Assembly (NCBI GenBank): GCA_038503065.1 | Contig: JBCAMK010000017.1 | Span: 930,001 to 994,000, forward strand | Length of the DNA: 64,000 bases | Direction: 5' to 3' | Origin: Paragyromitra xinjiangensis | Taxonomy: Eukaryota > Ascomycota > Pezizomycetes > Pezizales > Discinaceae | Shown: positions 50,171 to 61,326 of the stretch, piece by piece | Position numbering within the stretch: the first letter of the stretch is position 1 | Layout: each line of letters begins with the position of its first letter | Made by a program: the position numbers and the translations under genes | Notes under the pieces: generated by a model | What the model was told of the DNA's origin: nothing | Database searches by the model: none | Seen by the model: only the letters and a program-made list of their open reading frames with translations

Positions 50171-51841
50171 TGCTGAGATTCCTGTGCGCCCACCTGTGTG
50201 TTGGTGGTTAATTGCGCCTGGATTTATTGCAGCGATTTCTAATTGTCTGGTGATGATGCGCTCCAGAAGTTTGCCAAGGCATTATAATAACGATATGGGG
50301 CGATAGGCGTTGGGTTTGGAATAATCATCTTTGCCTGCTTTGGGTATGGGTGTGATGATTGCTTGTTTCTATATGTCAGGGAAGGCGCCAAAGTGAAGGG
50401 CAGCTGTGAAAATTTTGGGAATGAGTAGTGGCGCGGCTTGATGAGTATGTTGTATATGAGGGTAAAGAATTCCATCTGGGCCTGGCGCGGAGGCGGGGGA
50501 AGTTTTGGCAAGTAGTTTTGAAATTAATTCTGGGGTGATGTGGGGTATGTTAGAGGATTGATCTGATGTGGGTGGGGGGAGCCAATTTTGTGGTAAAGGT
50601 TGGGGAGAAGTAAGTATGGGTGGGAAAAAGGTGGATTTGAAGGCGTTGCACTGTGCTTCAAAGTTGGGTGCGTTTTGTAGGGGTTGTATGGTGGTGGGAG
50701 GTCTACGGCCATTGGTTTGCTTGATGGCTTGCTATATTTGTTTGGGATCGTTGGTTGATAGCCGTTGGTGCCAGTGGTGTTTTTTGGCTTCGGTTATCTC
50801 AGTTTTCCATTGTGCTCAGAGTTTGTGAAGTGTGGTTTTGGCGTTCTGTGGTGGGTTGGGTGATTTAAGTGCGTGATTTATGGTGTTTATTTTCCTTTTG
50901 AGTTTGGTCAATTCGTTGGTCCACCAGCCTTTGGAGTGTTGGCTAGGCTTCGATAGTGGTATGGCTGTGATGGTGGCGAATTGTATAAGGGAGGTGAGCT
51001 GTTCGCATTCTTTGGTGGTTTCGCTGATGTTGGTGGGTTGGGAATTGTTGAGTGCTGATTGCTGTATTATGTTGTGGAATTGGGTCCAATTTGCTTTGCT
51101 AAGGTTGCGTCTTGGTGTGGCTGTGGGTTTTGGCGGAAGGAAGATGGTGGTGGTGATTAGGGTGTGGTCAGAGTTATCTCTGAGGTCTTGGTCGGATTGC
51201 CATGTTATGAAGTATTGTTGTAAATTTTTGAAAAGAGTGAGATCAATGATGGATTTTTGGTTGCCGTTTCTGGCGAAGTGTGTGAAGGTTCCTGGGTGAT
51301 TAATGAGTTGATAATTGTGATCTTCAAGCCAGTCAACAAGTTGATTGGCTGTTGGTCTGGTGTTGTTGATGGAGGTGCGATGGTTGTCGGTTTCAAGTCC
51401 GTACCACCATGTGTGGTGTAGGTTGGTGTCTGCCAGTATTATGTGCATGGGGAGGAAGTTATGCATGTTAAGGTAGGTGTGGGTTGTTGGTGTGTGGTTG
51501 GCGTAGATGTTGGAAACTTCAATGTTGCCTAGTGCTGTGGTGATGATGATTGATATAGCATTGTTAAAGTAGGAAGTTGAAATGTGTGGATTTAAGTTCA
51601 TGTTTGCGTTGATGTAGGTGAAACATTTGGGATTTTGGTTCGTTGGTGAAAAACGGTGAAAGTTTGGAATGTTTGGTGGGAGGCCTTGGGTTTCTGACCA
51701 TGGGTCCTGTAGTGCTAGTATGGCGAGTCGAGTGTTGATGTTGGCATGATGGAGTACTGAGAGAGTGGAGGCCTTTCCTTTAGCGCAATTCAGTTGTTGC
51801 GCTTGGGCTATGCCTTTGGTTTGTGTTGTGTGTTTAATCAT
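50171..51841 (-). pseudogene. LINE 2-I ORF2, N-terminal half (copy 2e)
   Basis: Starts at ATG 51841, overlapping the ORF1 stop by 8 bp. Endonuclease region open; a TGA at 50816-50818 replaces an Arg codon (CGA-type change). The remainder matches early RT sequence up to the breakpoint at 50171. RT catalytic core, RNase H and zinc motif are missing. Confidence 0.85.
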
Positions 51842-52891
51842 TACGGTTGTTGAATTTTTGTGCGCGTTGAGCAAGGTAGAGTGCTCTGGTCTTCATTTTT
51901 TCGGGGCAGTCAATGGCGGTGTGTTGGTTGGTGTTGCAGCAGGCGCATCTGAGTGGCATGTGTGTGCATCTGGCACCTCCTTTGCAGGTGATTTGGTCAC
52001 ATCTATGATCTTTGGTGTGGTGGGCGAGTGCGCAGATGGCGCAGGCGACTTCTTGTTTGCAGGTAGCGTCATGGTGTCCTAACTTTTGGCACAGGGATGG
52101 CGGCTTGTAGGGCGTTGGTAATGGTGGTAGGTGTGACGGGTTCAAGGTTGAAATTGAGGGGGACGGCGTCGATGATGAATTTGGACCATCTGCTGTTGAC
52201 CCTGATGTTGGTGATTGGGATTTTGAGGAGGTTGCATGCCGAGGTGATCTCATGTTCGTACTGTTCAATGAATTTGTCAGCGGCTTCGTTGGGTTTGGTG
52301 GTGAGGATGAGATTGTCATTGTTGGTTTTTCAAACGGCTAGGATGCATGTGTTAACAGATCCCAGTCGGTTGTTGACAGCATTGAGGATGGAATCTGGGG
52401 TGGCCGTGGTTGGAAGGGGTTCGGTGAGTTCAATGATGATTTCTCATTTGCCTGTGGTAAAGTCAGGCTTGTAGAGTGGTTGGATTTTTGTAGTTTTTTT
52501 GTTGGTGACTGTGGTGAAATTGTTTTCGCCCGGTGCAGTGGTGATTTTGCTGGCATAGGAGTCTTGCGCTTTGTTGGGGTTGTTGGGAGGTTTGCTGGTA
52601 TTTGTGGTGGGGGGTTTGCTGGTTGTTGTGGGTTTGCTGGGTTGAGCGTTCTGATTGGTTTGGAGGTGTAGGAGTCTGGCATCTAGAGATCGAACGGTGT
52701 TTTGTAGTGAGAGGTTTTGGGCTTTGATTTCCACTAGTTTGGAGGTGGTGTTGGTGTTTTGAATGTTGTTGAACTGGATTTGAGCTGGGAGGGTGTCCAT
52801 TTGTCTTTCAAATTCGTCTTTCATTGAGTTGAATTGGTTTTGAATAAACCAGGCGAGATAGTTGGTGGAGGTGGCATTGGTCAGGTTTGCC

Positions 52892-52904
52892 ATTTCTTCG
52901 GCGA
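52892..52904. repeat. Target-site duplication of element C (3' side)
   Basis: ATTTCTTCGGCGA, matching 55133-55145 (ATTTCTTCGGTGA) with one mismatch. Confidence 0.85.
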
Positions 52905-53222
52905 TTATTTATTTATTATTTATTTATTTATATTTCACACTGCATAAATCCGGAACGGATAAGGCATACATATAGAGAAAATCAAACAGAAAACAAAATC
53001 AAACGCAACTAACTACCCGATTCCTCCCACTGGGTCCAACTCAGCCCTCTACGGCTAATCTTCAGTTTATGTGTTAATACCCTGATCTAGTGCCCTCTCT
53101 CACAGGACAAAACTACCCTGGGCATTCTTCTTTCACCAGCTCATGCTTTGTGCCTATAGCACGTCCCTCCAACAATCTGAGCACTGTCAAGGGAGGTGAA
53201 GGCGTAAGGGTGGGGGGGAGAC

Positions 53223-54713
53223 TTAGATTTGCATGCGATTCTGTCTTTCGCTTGCAGCTAGTCTTGCTGCTGTGAGTTTGAGGCATTCAGGGGAGTTACC
53301 ACGATGTTGTTCGCCACAGTTGGCGCAGCGGAGGATGGTGTGAAGGCAGGGAGATCCTTTGACATGGCAGGAAGGTTTGCAGCAGGTGTGTGTTGACACT
53401 GTATGAGGCCCAGCACAGATGGTACAGATGGGGGTCTTGCTGGTACAGCGTTGTTGGTGGTGGCCAAAGGCCAGGCAGTGGGTGCATTGGGTATCCTGTC
53501 CAAAGCAAAGGTATTTGGAAACCTTGAGGCGGCGTCCGAAAAGGGAGAGCCCTCTCTCAAGGGCAGTGGTGGCAGGTTGTTTCCCCTGGATGGTCAAGAC
53601 CATAGAGGAGGCCTGCTTGCCCTCTCTCTGCTCTGGTCTGGTGAGCCAGCGAGGGTCGCGCATGAGGGTAGTGCCAGGGTTGAACTGTTCAACCTCTGAC
53701 CTGATGTGTTGAAATCCTTCTTCACCAGAAGGGATGGAGGTGGGTACGTTGTGCAGAACAACCTGGAAGAGAGTGACTTCTTTCTCCAGGCTGTTGGCGT
53801 TGGGGATGGTGGTTCTCACAATCTCCTCAAGCTTTGATCTCTGCTTGAGGAGTGTGTCGGAGGTGGTGGTGGTGACAGCAATGAGCTGCACATGGTGAGC
53901 AGGTGTGAATCGCACCTCTGCAATCAAAGGGCTTTCTAAGGCTGCATTGATTGCATTGCGAATAGTGAGTGGGGTGACATCTTCAGGAATGGGTAGACCA
54001 TTCCTGGTGATAATGAGTGTGCGGTCGTGTTTGGGGGGGCTTGTGGGTGTTTTGGGAGCCTTGGAGGCCTTGGGGGCGGGTCTGGAGGCCTTTTTAGAGG
54101 CAACCTGAGCCCAGGAGTGTTGCGCAGGTGGTGGGGCAGCTGCTGGAGGTGGAGGGAGTGAGGCAGGGCCAGAGGCAGAGGCCAAGATGGTAGTTAGGGC
54201 GCGTTTCTGCTCCAAGTCTGCTACCTTGGATGTGAGGATTGCTATCTTTTCCACAAGAGCAGGGTCGTTGTGGTAGGTAGCAGGAGGTGTGGGTTTCCTG
54301 GCTGCTGTTTCAAGCCTTTCAATCTTCTTGATCATTTGCTTGATGCATCTGCGGTATTCATGAAGATTCCTGCACAGCTCTGTGACTGTCTGTGCCATCT
54401 CCAGGGTGGTGGTCATGGTGGGGGGGTGGTAGTCCTCCGTTTCGCTCTCAGACTCACTCATCTCATGGTCCTGAGAGTCTGGGGGAAGTGGGAGGGATTC
54501 ATAGTCCTGCAGAGCAACTGCAGGGCGCAGTGGTAGGGCCTGGGTGGGTGTTTGTTCTGGGTCTCCATGGTGGGAGGCCGAAAAACGCGAAAATGGGGGT
54601 GTTGTAGGTGTGATAAGGGGTGTTGTAGGGGTGTTTTGGGGCGAATTGACGCCAGAAGAGGAGGGCTGATAGCCTCTGCCTCTCCCTCTGCCTCTAGACG
54701 AAGAGGAAGACAT
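53223..54713 (-). CDS. ORF1 gag-like protein of element C
   Basis: 496 aa, intact, starting MSSSSSRGRGRGRGY with an RG-rich N-terminus. A Pro/Ser-rich segment is followed by a coiled-coil-like region (about 120-180), a Pro/Ala linker, a conserved central domain (about 225-400) aligning with ORF1 of LINEs A/B, and C-terminal Cys/His knuckles CTHCLAFGHHQQRC, CTICAGPHT and CANCGEQHRGNSPEC. It is clearly different in sequence from A/B ORF1, so it marks a separate lineage. Retention of an open frame without ORF2 suggests the protein assisted its own mobilisation, as proposed for half-LINEs. Confidence 0.88.
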   Translation of the reverse strand: MSSSSSRGRGRGRGYQPSSSGVNSPQNTPTTPLITPTTPPFSRFSASHHGDPEQTPTQALPLRPAVALQDYESLPLPPDSQDHEMSESESETEDYHPPTMTTTLEMAQTVTELCRNLHEYRRCIKQMIKKIERLETAARKPTPPATYHNDPALVEKIAILTSKVADLEQKRALTTILASASGPASLPPPPAAAPPPAQHSWAQVASKKASRPAPKASKAPKTPTSPPKHDRTLIITRNGLPIPEDVTPLTIRNAINAALESPLIAEVRFTPAHHVQLIAVTTTTSDTLLKQRSKLEEIVRTTIPNANSLEKEVTLFQVVLHNVPTSIPSGEEGFQHIRSEVEQFNPGTTLMRDPRWLTRPEQREGKQASSMVLTIQGKQPATTALERGLSLFGRRLKVSKYLCFGQDTQCTHCLAFGHHQQRCTSKTPICTICAGPHTVSTHTCCKPSCHVKGSPCLHTILRCANCGEQHRGNSPECLKLTAARLAASERQNRMQI

Positions 54714-54780
54714 GGAGGATGGTCCTGAACCGACAGGAGGGGGTGGGGTGTATGGTGTGGAGGGGGTAGGAGGCAGGAAG

Positions 54781-55090
54781 TGTCAACAACTTCTGCAAAT
54801 CTGCTCCGATCCGGACGAACGAGGGGGCGATCGAACGGGCACAGTGAGGGGACTCCAAAAAGCCCGGGGTCGAGTCAATCGGAGTAGTATTGGTCGAGAT
54901 ATGAGGTTTTGCAATATCTCAGGATTTGGTGTGGTTTTGGGGAAAAGAGGGGTAAATAGGCGAATTCGACAACAACTTTTGCAAATCGAAAGCGATTTCG
55001 ACGTACAATGGCAGGATCGAACGGGGGCAGTGAGCTGATTCCGAATCTTCAAAAATCTCGTCGATCGGAGTAGTATTGGTGGAGTTGTGA
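54781..55090 (-). promoter_or_regulatory. 5' leader of element C with two monomer-like repeats
   Basis: CAACAACTTCTGCAAAT/CAACAACTTTTGCAAAT, GATCGAACGGG, CAGTGAG and CGGAGTAGTATTGGT occur in the same order twice (about 54784-54890 and 54970-55080). Tandem promoter monomers are known from other LINE leaders; promoter activity here is inferred. Confidence 0.6.
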
Positions 55091-55132
55091 CCAAAAAGTC
55101 ACTTTGGCGTTGTTGTTGTCGGTTTGCTTCTT

Positions 55133-55643
55133 ATTTCTTCGGTGAGGATTTGAGTGAAGTTGAGGTTGGAATTATATTCCTGTCCTCCGACGCTTTCGTC
55201 GTCGTCGTGTTCACTGGAGGAGCTGCTGTGGTTAGAGGCTGGTTTGTCTTCCATTGGGAGATCTGTGGGGTCAAAGGCGGATAAGGCGGTGCTGCCCTCG
55301 GGTGCAGACATGTTGGAGGTTCTGGTGAGGTGGGGGGAGAGGTGGCTGGATGTGCGTTTACGCCCAGCGAGGGGTGTGGGTGCGATGGGTGCCCAAACAA
55401 GTCGGACAGGAGTTGTGGGTGGTGATGGCGATACTCTGGGAGGAGTATTGGGAGCCAGGTTGATGGGGGAGCGATGGGAGTGATGAGTTCCCAGATGCGG
55501 AGTGGGGTGTGATGATAAACGAGGCCAAAGGGATAAAGACTTTTGGTTTCGTGAGATTCTGGGAGAGGTGGTTTGTGGTGTTGAGTTTGCGGTCGGAGAT
55601 GATGGAGGAAAAGTAGAAGCGAGGTGGGCGGTCGCTTGTTATA
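55133..55643 (-). mobile_element. LINE 2-I copy 2e, 5' part
   Basis: 5' leader and start of ORF1 of copy 2e. The 5' end (TATAACAAGCGACC on the minus strand) abuts the GCTAGAGGCAGTA duplication that follows the 3' end of LINE 2f, giving a head-to-tail junction of 2f and 2e. Confidence 0.85.
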
Positions 55644-55656
55644 TACTGCCTCTAGC
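55644..55656. repeat. Target-site duplication of LINE 2f (3' side)
   Basis: TACTGCCTCTAGC, identical to 61314-61326. Confidence 0.85.
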
Positions 55657-55860
55657 GTGTTTTAGTGTTTTAATTCTACGGCCCTAATACTAAAGTATAT
55701 CGCCTCATCCGCCGCCATCTACAAATAAATCCTCCCCATTCTCGAACCAATTCCTGATAAACCATCATAAAGAAAATAATAAAAAAAAATTTTACGAAAA
55801 GAAAATAACTGAAAGGAAAACCAAATCAATCATCCCCCTACTTAATCGCGAAAGGAAATT

Positions 55861-58800
55861 TTATAACCCTAATAGGTTAATGTAAGAAAAAAACTCGTAA
55901 AATTTTAGCTTAGACGAAAAGAAAATGTTCCAATCTGGTTCTGAATTTTTAAAGAAATCTTGCCGTTCTTTGTTTCTGAGTTTGCAGGTCATAATGCGAT
56001 GGTAGGAGCCATCCTGTTCGCCGCATATGCATGTAAGCAGATCGGTGAAACCGGTAGGGTCGATGAAGTGTGCTTGATTGCGTATTTTTGCAAGTTTAGA
56101 AAACCGTTTTCGTGATAATGATGTGAGATGTTGCGCGATGTGAAGTGCGACGGGCTCTGGAGTATTGGAGGCCCATGATTTGAGTAAGTGTTTTTTAGGT
56201 AGGAGTGAAAGATGTCCGAGGGTAAGGCGATGCCATGGGCAGAGGGGTTTGTTATGGGCGAGTGTGGCCAATTGATCGGCTTTCTCGTTGCCAAAGATTT
56301 GTGTGTGGGAGGGAGTTCATATACCGCTGATGGAGCATCCTATATTTTGGAGTGAATTGCATGCGTTGAGTGCATGCCACAGGTATTCCTTGTTATGTGT
56401 GGGTCCTCCTGCTAGTGACTTTAGGGCATTTTGGTTGTCGACGCATATATATATGGGAATGGGATAAATGATATGTTGGAGCAAGAGAGCTAAAGCTTCT
56501 TGTATGGCATGGATTTCGGCGTCTTCGTTCTTGGCGTGATGTCCGAGGGCGCAGGAGTGTGTGTATGTTTGTGTGGTGATGCCGTATCGTATATGGGCAA
56601 TGTATGCACAGGAGGATCTGTGTCCGTTGTCGTTGAGGGAGCCATCTGTGTAAAGGAGCCAGGCATTTTCTAATGTGCCTGTCCAGTTGATGTGTTGCGT
56701 GGCTGTTTGTTGTTTTGAAAGTTGAGAAATTTGTAGGGAACTTGGTGTGAGAAATGAAGAGTGAAAAGAAAATTCAAGTCTTTCGAGGGGTAGGTTGTTG
56801 ATGAGTGGTTGAAGCAGGGAGGCTATTCTTTTGAGTCCTGTTCCTTTATATTCTGTTGTTTGTGGAAGGAGCTTGAGTAGCGGGAGGAAGGCTGGATTAT
56901 GCGCGTTGTTTTTTAGGATGCGTATGCCGTATTTTTGTGAATGGTAATCTAGCAGTAAATTGAGCGGTGGTAAAGCAGCTTCGCGCAGTAGATGGGTGAT
57001 TTTGGTGTATCTGGGAAGGCCTGTGATGAGATGGGCAAGGCTGTGATATGCTGGTTGGATGTTGTCTATGATGGTGGGTGCGCCTGTCCACCATATGGGG
57101 GAGCCCCATAACATTTTGGGAATGTGGACTATTTGTAAGATGTGATGTATTGTGGCGGGGGTGAGGTGTATGGATTTGAGAAGAGGATAAATGACTCCTT
57201 TGGTTTTGAGTAGGGAGGCGACGATGTGATGTGTGTGTTGATGAAAGGTTAATCTTCGATCGATTATGTGGCCTAACATGCGGTTTTGTTCGGTGGGTGA
57301 TATGTTTTGATTGTAGAGTGTGATAAGGGTGGGGGTGGGGTCTTTGACTCTGGAACTGAGTCTTAAGTGCATGAGTTCCGTTTTTGGTGGGGAGAAAAGG
57401 ATGTTGAGGTGCGAGCCTCTTTCGACCTTGAGGTTGAGACGTTGTTGCAGTGTCATGGTGGCAAATTTTTGTGAGAAACTTGCTTGTAGCATGGCGTTAT
57501 CGTCAATGTAGGTGTTGGAATAGGTGAGATTAGAAGGTGATGGTTCAGTGTCTAGTGCGGCACTGTATATGGTGAAAGCAATGGAAGAGACAGCAGATCC
57601 TTGAGGGAGTCCACTGTTGAAGGGTAGTGTTGGACTTGTGGTATTGTTGAAGCGGAAAGCTATTGTTCGGTTGGTGGTGAAGCTTTGGTACCATTGTATT
57701 AGGTATGTGGGGAATTTGAAGTGGAGGAAGTTCGCAGTCATTTGTTGATGAATGACGCAGTTGAAGGCTCCTTCAATGTCTGTGGTGAGGATGGAAGGTC
57801 GTAGTTGCTTTTGGTGTCCTGTTGTAGTAGGAGTGTCAAGCCAGGATTGGGATGGTGTTATAATTTGTTGTAGAGTGTCTATTGCCGAAATTCCTGTGCG
57901 CCCAGCTGTATGTTGATGGTTGATTGCACCTGAGTTTATTGCAGCGATTTCTAGTTGTTTGGTCATGATGCGTTCTAAAAGTTTGCCAAGGCATTATAAT
58001 AATGAAATGTGGCAATAAGCGTTGGGTTTGGAATAATCGTCTTTGCCTGATTTGGGTATAGGTGTGACGATTGCTTGTTTCCATATATCGGGGAAGGCGC
58101 CAAAGCGAAGGGCAGCTGTGAAGATTTTGGGAATGAGTAGGGGAGCGGCTTGATGAGTGTGTTGTATGTGAGGATAGAGGATCCCATCGTGTCCTGGGGC
58201 GGATGCGGGGGAAGTTTTGGCGAGCAATTTGGAGATTAGTTCTGGGGTGACGAGGGGTATGTTGGAAGATTGATCTGATGTGGGTGGGGGGAGCCAATTT
58301 TGTGGTAGTGGTTGGTGGGAGGCGAGAATGGGAGGGAAGAAAGTGGACTTGAAAGCATCGCATTGTGCTTCAAAGTTGGGTGCGTTGTGTAGAGGTTGTA
58401 TGGTTGTAGGAGGTCTGCGGCCATTGGTTTGCTTGATGGCCTGCCAGATTTGTTTGGGATTGTTGGTGGATAGCCGTTGATGCCAGTTATGTTTTTTGGC
58501 TTCGTTGATTTCGATTTTCCATTGCGTTCGAAGGTTTTTGAGGAGGTTTTTGGCTTTCTGTGGTGGATTGGGTCGTTTGATTTTGTGGTTAATGGTGTTT
58601 ATTTTCCTTTTTAGTTTGGGAAGTTCATTGGTCCACCAGCCTTTGGAGTGTCGGCTGGGTTTCGATAGGGGTATGGCCGTGATGGTGGCTAGTTGTATGA
58701 GGGAGGTGAGCTGTTCGCATTCTTTGGTGGTTTCATTGGCGTTGGTGGGTTGGGAGTTGTTGAGTGCTGATTGTCTTATTATATTGTGGAATTGAGTCTA

Positions 58801-59553
58801 GTTTGCTTTGCTGAGGTTGCGTTTGGGTGTTGCTGTGAGTTTTGGTGGGAGGAAAATGGTGGTTGTAATCAGGGTGTGATCAGAATTATCCCTTAGTCCT
58901 TGATCGGATTGCCATGTTATGAGATATTGTTGTATATTTTTGAATAAGGTGAGATCGATGATGGAATTTTTGTTGCCATTTCTGGGGAAATGTGTGAAGG
59001 TTCCTGGGTGATTGATGAGTTGGTAATTGTGATCTTCTAGCCAGTCTACGAGCTGGTTGGCTGTGGGTCTGGTGTTGTTTATGGAGGTGCGATGGGTGTC
59101 TGTTTCAAGTCCATACCACCATGTGTGATGTAGGTTGGTGTCTGCTCATATTATGTGCATGGGAAGGAAATTGTGCATGTTGAGATAGGTGTGTGTTGTG
59201 GGTGTGTGGTTGGCATAGATGTTTGAGATTTCAATGTCGCCTATAGCTGTGGTGATTATGATTGAAATGGCGTTGTTGAAGAAGGAAGTTGAGATTCGTG
59301 GATTTAGGTTCATGTTAGTGTTTATGTAGGTAACGCACTTGGGATTTTGGTTCGTTGGTGAAAAGCGATGAAAGTTTGTAATGTTTGGTGGTAGGCCCTG
59401 GGTTTCTGACCATGGGTCTTGTAGTGCGAGTATGGCGAGTTGGGTGTTGATATTTGCATGATGGAGTACTGAGAGAGTGGAGGCCTTTCCTTTAGCGCAA
59501 TTCAGTTGTTGCACTTGGGCTATGCCTGTGATTTGTGTTGTGTGTTTAATCAT
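55861..59553 (-). pseudogene. LINE 2-I ORF2 with four nonsense codons (copy 2f)
   Basis: Begins at ATG 59553 and stays in one frame to 55861. Stops relative to 2a: TGA at 59146-59148 (Leu TTA), TAG at 58798-58800 (Trp TGG), TAA at 57994-57996 (Ser TCA) and TGA at 56317-56319 (Trp TGG). RT keeps SDIEGAFN-type, LPQGSAVSS and YIDDN motifs, so unlike 2a its catalytic Asp pair is present. RNase H keeps YTDGSLNDN and CVDNQNAL. The C-terminal CICG...H...C motif is intact. Confidence 0.88.
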
Positions 59554-60979
59554 TACTGTTGTTGATTTTTTGTGCGCGTTGAGCAAGGTAGAGTGCTCTG
59601 GTCTTCATTTTTTCGGGGCAGTCAATGGCGGTATGTTGGTTGGTGTTGCAGCAGGCGCACCTAAGTAGCATATGTGTGCATCTGGCACCGCCTTTGCACG
59701 TGATGTGGTCGCATTTGTGGTCTTTGGTGTGGTGAGCAAGTGCGCAGATGGCACAGGCAACTTCTTGTTTGCAGGTGGCGTCGTGGTGTCCCAATTTTTG
59801 ACAGTTTCGGCATTGGGTGGTGGGGTTGATCGGGTGGTATTCGCGGATTTTGCAGGTGGCATTTAGGATGTTGAGGTAGGTGAAGCCTAGGGTTTTGAGG
59901 GTGTGTCTGGCTGGCAGGGCGATGACGATGGAGGAAGCTTTTTTGCCGATGCGTTTTTCTTCTGTGGATAGCCATCTTGGGGCTTGGGCTAGTTGTACAT
60001 CAGGGATGGCGGCTTGGAGGGCGTTGGTGATGGTGGTGGGTGTGACGGGTTCGAGGTTGAAGTTGAGGGGGACAGCGTCGATGATGAATTTGGACCACCT
60101 GCTGTTGATTCTGATGTTGGTGATTGGAATTTTGAGGAGGTTGCATGCTGAGGTGATTTCATGTTCGTATTGTTCAATGAATTTGTCAGCGGCTTCGTTG
60201 GGTCTGGTAGTGAGGATGAGATTGTCATTGTTGGTTTTGCGAATGGCTAGGATGCATGTGTTAACGGCTCCTAAACGGTTGTTGATGGCGTTGAGTATGG
60301 AGTCTGGGGTGGCTGAAACAGGAAGGGGTTCGGTGAGTTCGAGTATGATCTCTCTTTTATCCGTGGTGAAATCGGGCTTCTATAATGGTTGGATTTTTGG
60401 AGTTTTGCGATTGGTGACGGTGGTGAAGTTGCTTTCGCCAGGTGCTGTTGTGGCTTTGCTGGCGTAGGTTTCTTGTGTTTTGTTCGTGGTGTTGGGGAGT
60501 TTGCTGGTGTTTGTGGTGGGAGGTTTGTTGTTTGCGGCAGGGATGTTGGTTTTGGCGCTTTGGTTGGTTTGAAGGTGTAGGAGCCTGGCATCTAAGGAGC
60601 GGACGGTGTTTTGGAGGGAAATATTTTGAGCTTTAATTTCCGCGAGTTTGGAGGTAGTGTTGGTATTTTGGATGTTGTTGAATTTGATTTGGGCTAGGAG
60701 AGTGTCCATTTGTCTCTCAAATTCGTCCTTCATTGAGTTGAATTGGCTCTGGATGAACCAAGCGAGATAGTTGGTGGTGGTGGCATTGGTCATGTTTGCC
60801 ATTTCTTCGGCAGGGATTTGTGTGAAGTTGAGGTTGGAGTTAAATTCCTGGCCTCCGACGCTTTCATCGTCGCCGTGTTCACTGGAGGAGCTGCTGTGCT
60901 TGGAAGCGGGTTTGTCTTCCATAGGGAGATCTGTGGGATCAAAGGCGGAGAGGGCAGTGCTGCCTTCGGGTGCAGACAT
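59546..60979 (-). pseudogene. LINE 2-I ORF1 with one nonsense codon (copy 2f)
   Basis: ATG at 60979 (MSAPEGSTALSAF). A TAG at 60380-60382 replaces a Tyr codon in the linker before the central domain (Gln-Pro-Leu-stop-Lys-Pro). The downstream part retains all three knuckles (CRNCQKLGH, CAICALAHH, CACCNTNQH). It overlaps the ORF2 start by 8 bp. Confidence 0.85.
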
Positions 60980-61313
60980 GTTGGAGGTTCGAGTGAGATG
61001 GGGGGAAAGGTGGCTGGATATGCGTTTGCGTCCAGCAAGAGGTGTGGGTGTGATGGGTGCCCAAACAAGTCGGACGGGAGTTGCAGGTGGTGATGGCGAT
61101 ACTCTGGGAGGAGTATTGGGAGCCAGGTTGATGGGGGAGCGATGGGAGTGATGAGTTCCCAGAAGCGAGATGGGGTGTGATGATAGACGAGGCAAAAGAG
61201 ATAAAGACTTTTTGGTTTCGTGAGATTCTGGGAGAGGTGGTTTGTGGTGTTGAGTTTGCGGTCGGAGATGATGGAGGGAAAAGTAGAAGCGAGGTGGGCG
61301 GTCGCTTATTATA

Positions 61314-61326
61314 TACTGCCTCTAGC
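61314..61326. repeat. Target-site duplication of LINE 2f (5' side)
   Basis: TACTGCCTCTAGC, the partner of 55644-55656, directly at the left end of repeat R3. Confidence 0.85.

Larger units (their letters stand above)
50171..52904 (-). mobile_element. LINE family 2-I, copy 2e, 3'-truncated part
   Basis: Minus-strand 2-I sequence that stops at 50171, about midway through ORF2, and is split at 52904 by element C; its 5' part continues at 55133-55643. LINEs are normally truncated at the 5' end, so loss of the 3' half needs deletion or another insertion. An internal deletion of about 195 bp relative to 2a lies in ORF1 near 52094. Confidence 0.85.
52905..55132 (-). mobile_element. ORF1-only LINE derivative (element C)
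   Basis: 2,228 bp inserted in LINE 2e between 13-bp direct repeats. Minus-strand order: leader with two monomer-like repeats (about 54781-55090), intact ORF1 (53223-54713), then directly a 3' UTR (52905-53222) ending in a TAAATAAATAAA-type tail. The 3' UTR shares two blocks with LINE B, and the leader shares its CAACAACTTCTGCAA block with LINEs A and B. No ORF2 remnant is present. The layout parallels mammalian HAL1 half-LINEs. Mobilisation must have used ORF2 protein in trans. Confidence 0.85.
51834..55311 (-). pseudogene. LINE 2-I ORF1 split by element C (copy 2e)
   Basis: The first 55 or so codons lie at 55146-55311 (MSAPEGSTALSAF start). The frame is then interrupted by element C and resumes at 52893 (MANLTNATSTNYL). 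A TGA at 52444-52446 replaces an Arg AGA codon, and a deletion of about 195 bp near 52094 removes the stretch before the first zinc knuckle. The last knuckles are still readable to the stop at 51834. Confidence 0.85.
55657..61313 (-). mobile_element. LINE family 2-I, copy 2f, full length
   Basis: 5,657 bp between identical 13-bp duplications (55644-55656 and 61314-61326). Leader 60980-61313, ORF1 59546-60979, ORF2 55861-59553, then a 3' UTR with AGGGCCGTA motif and AAAACACT tail. It collects at least five nonsense codons but no frameshift, so it is older than 2a or decaying by point substitution. Confidence 0.9.
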
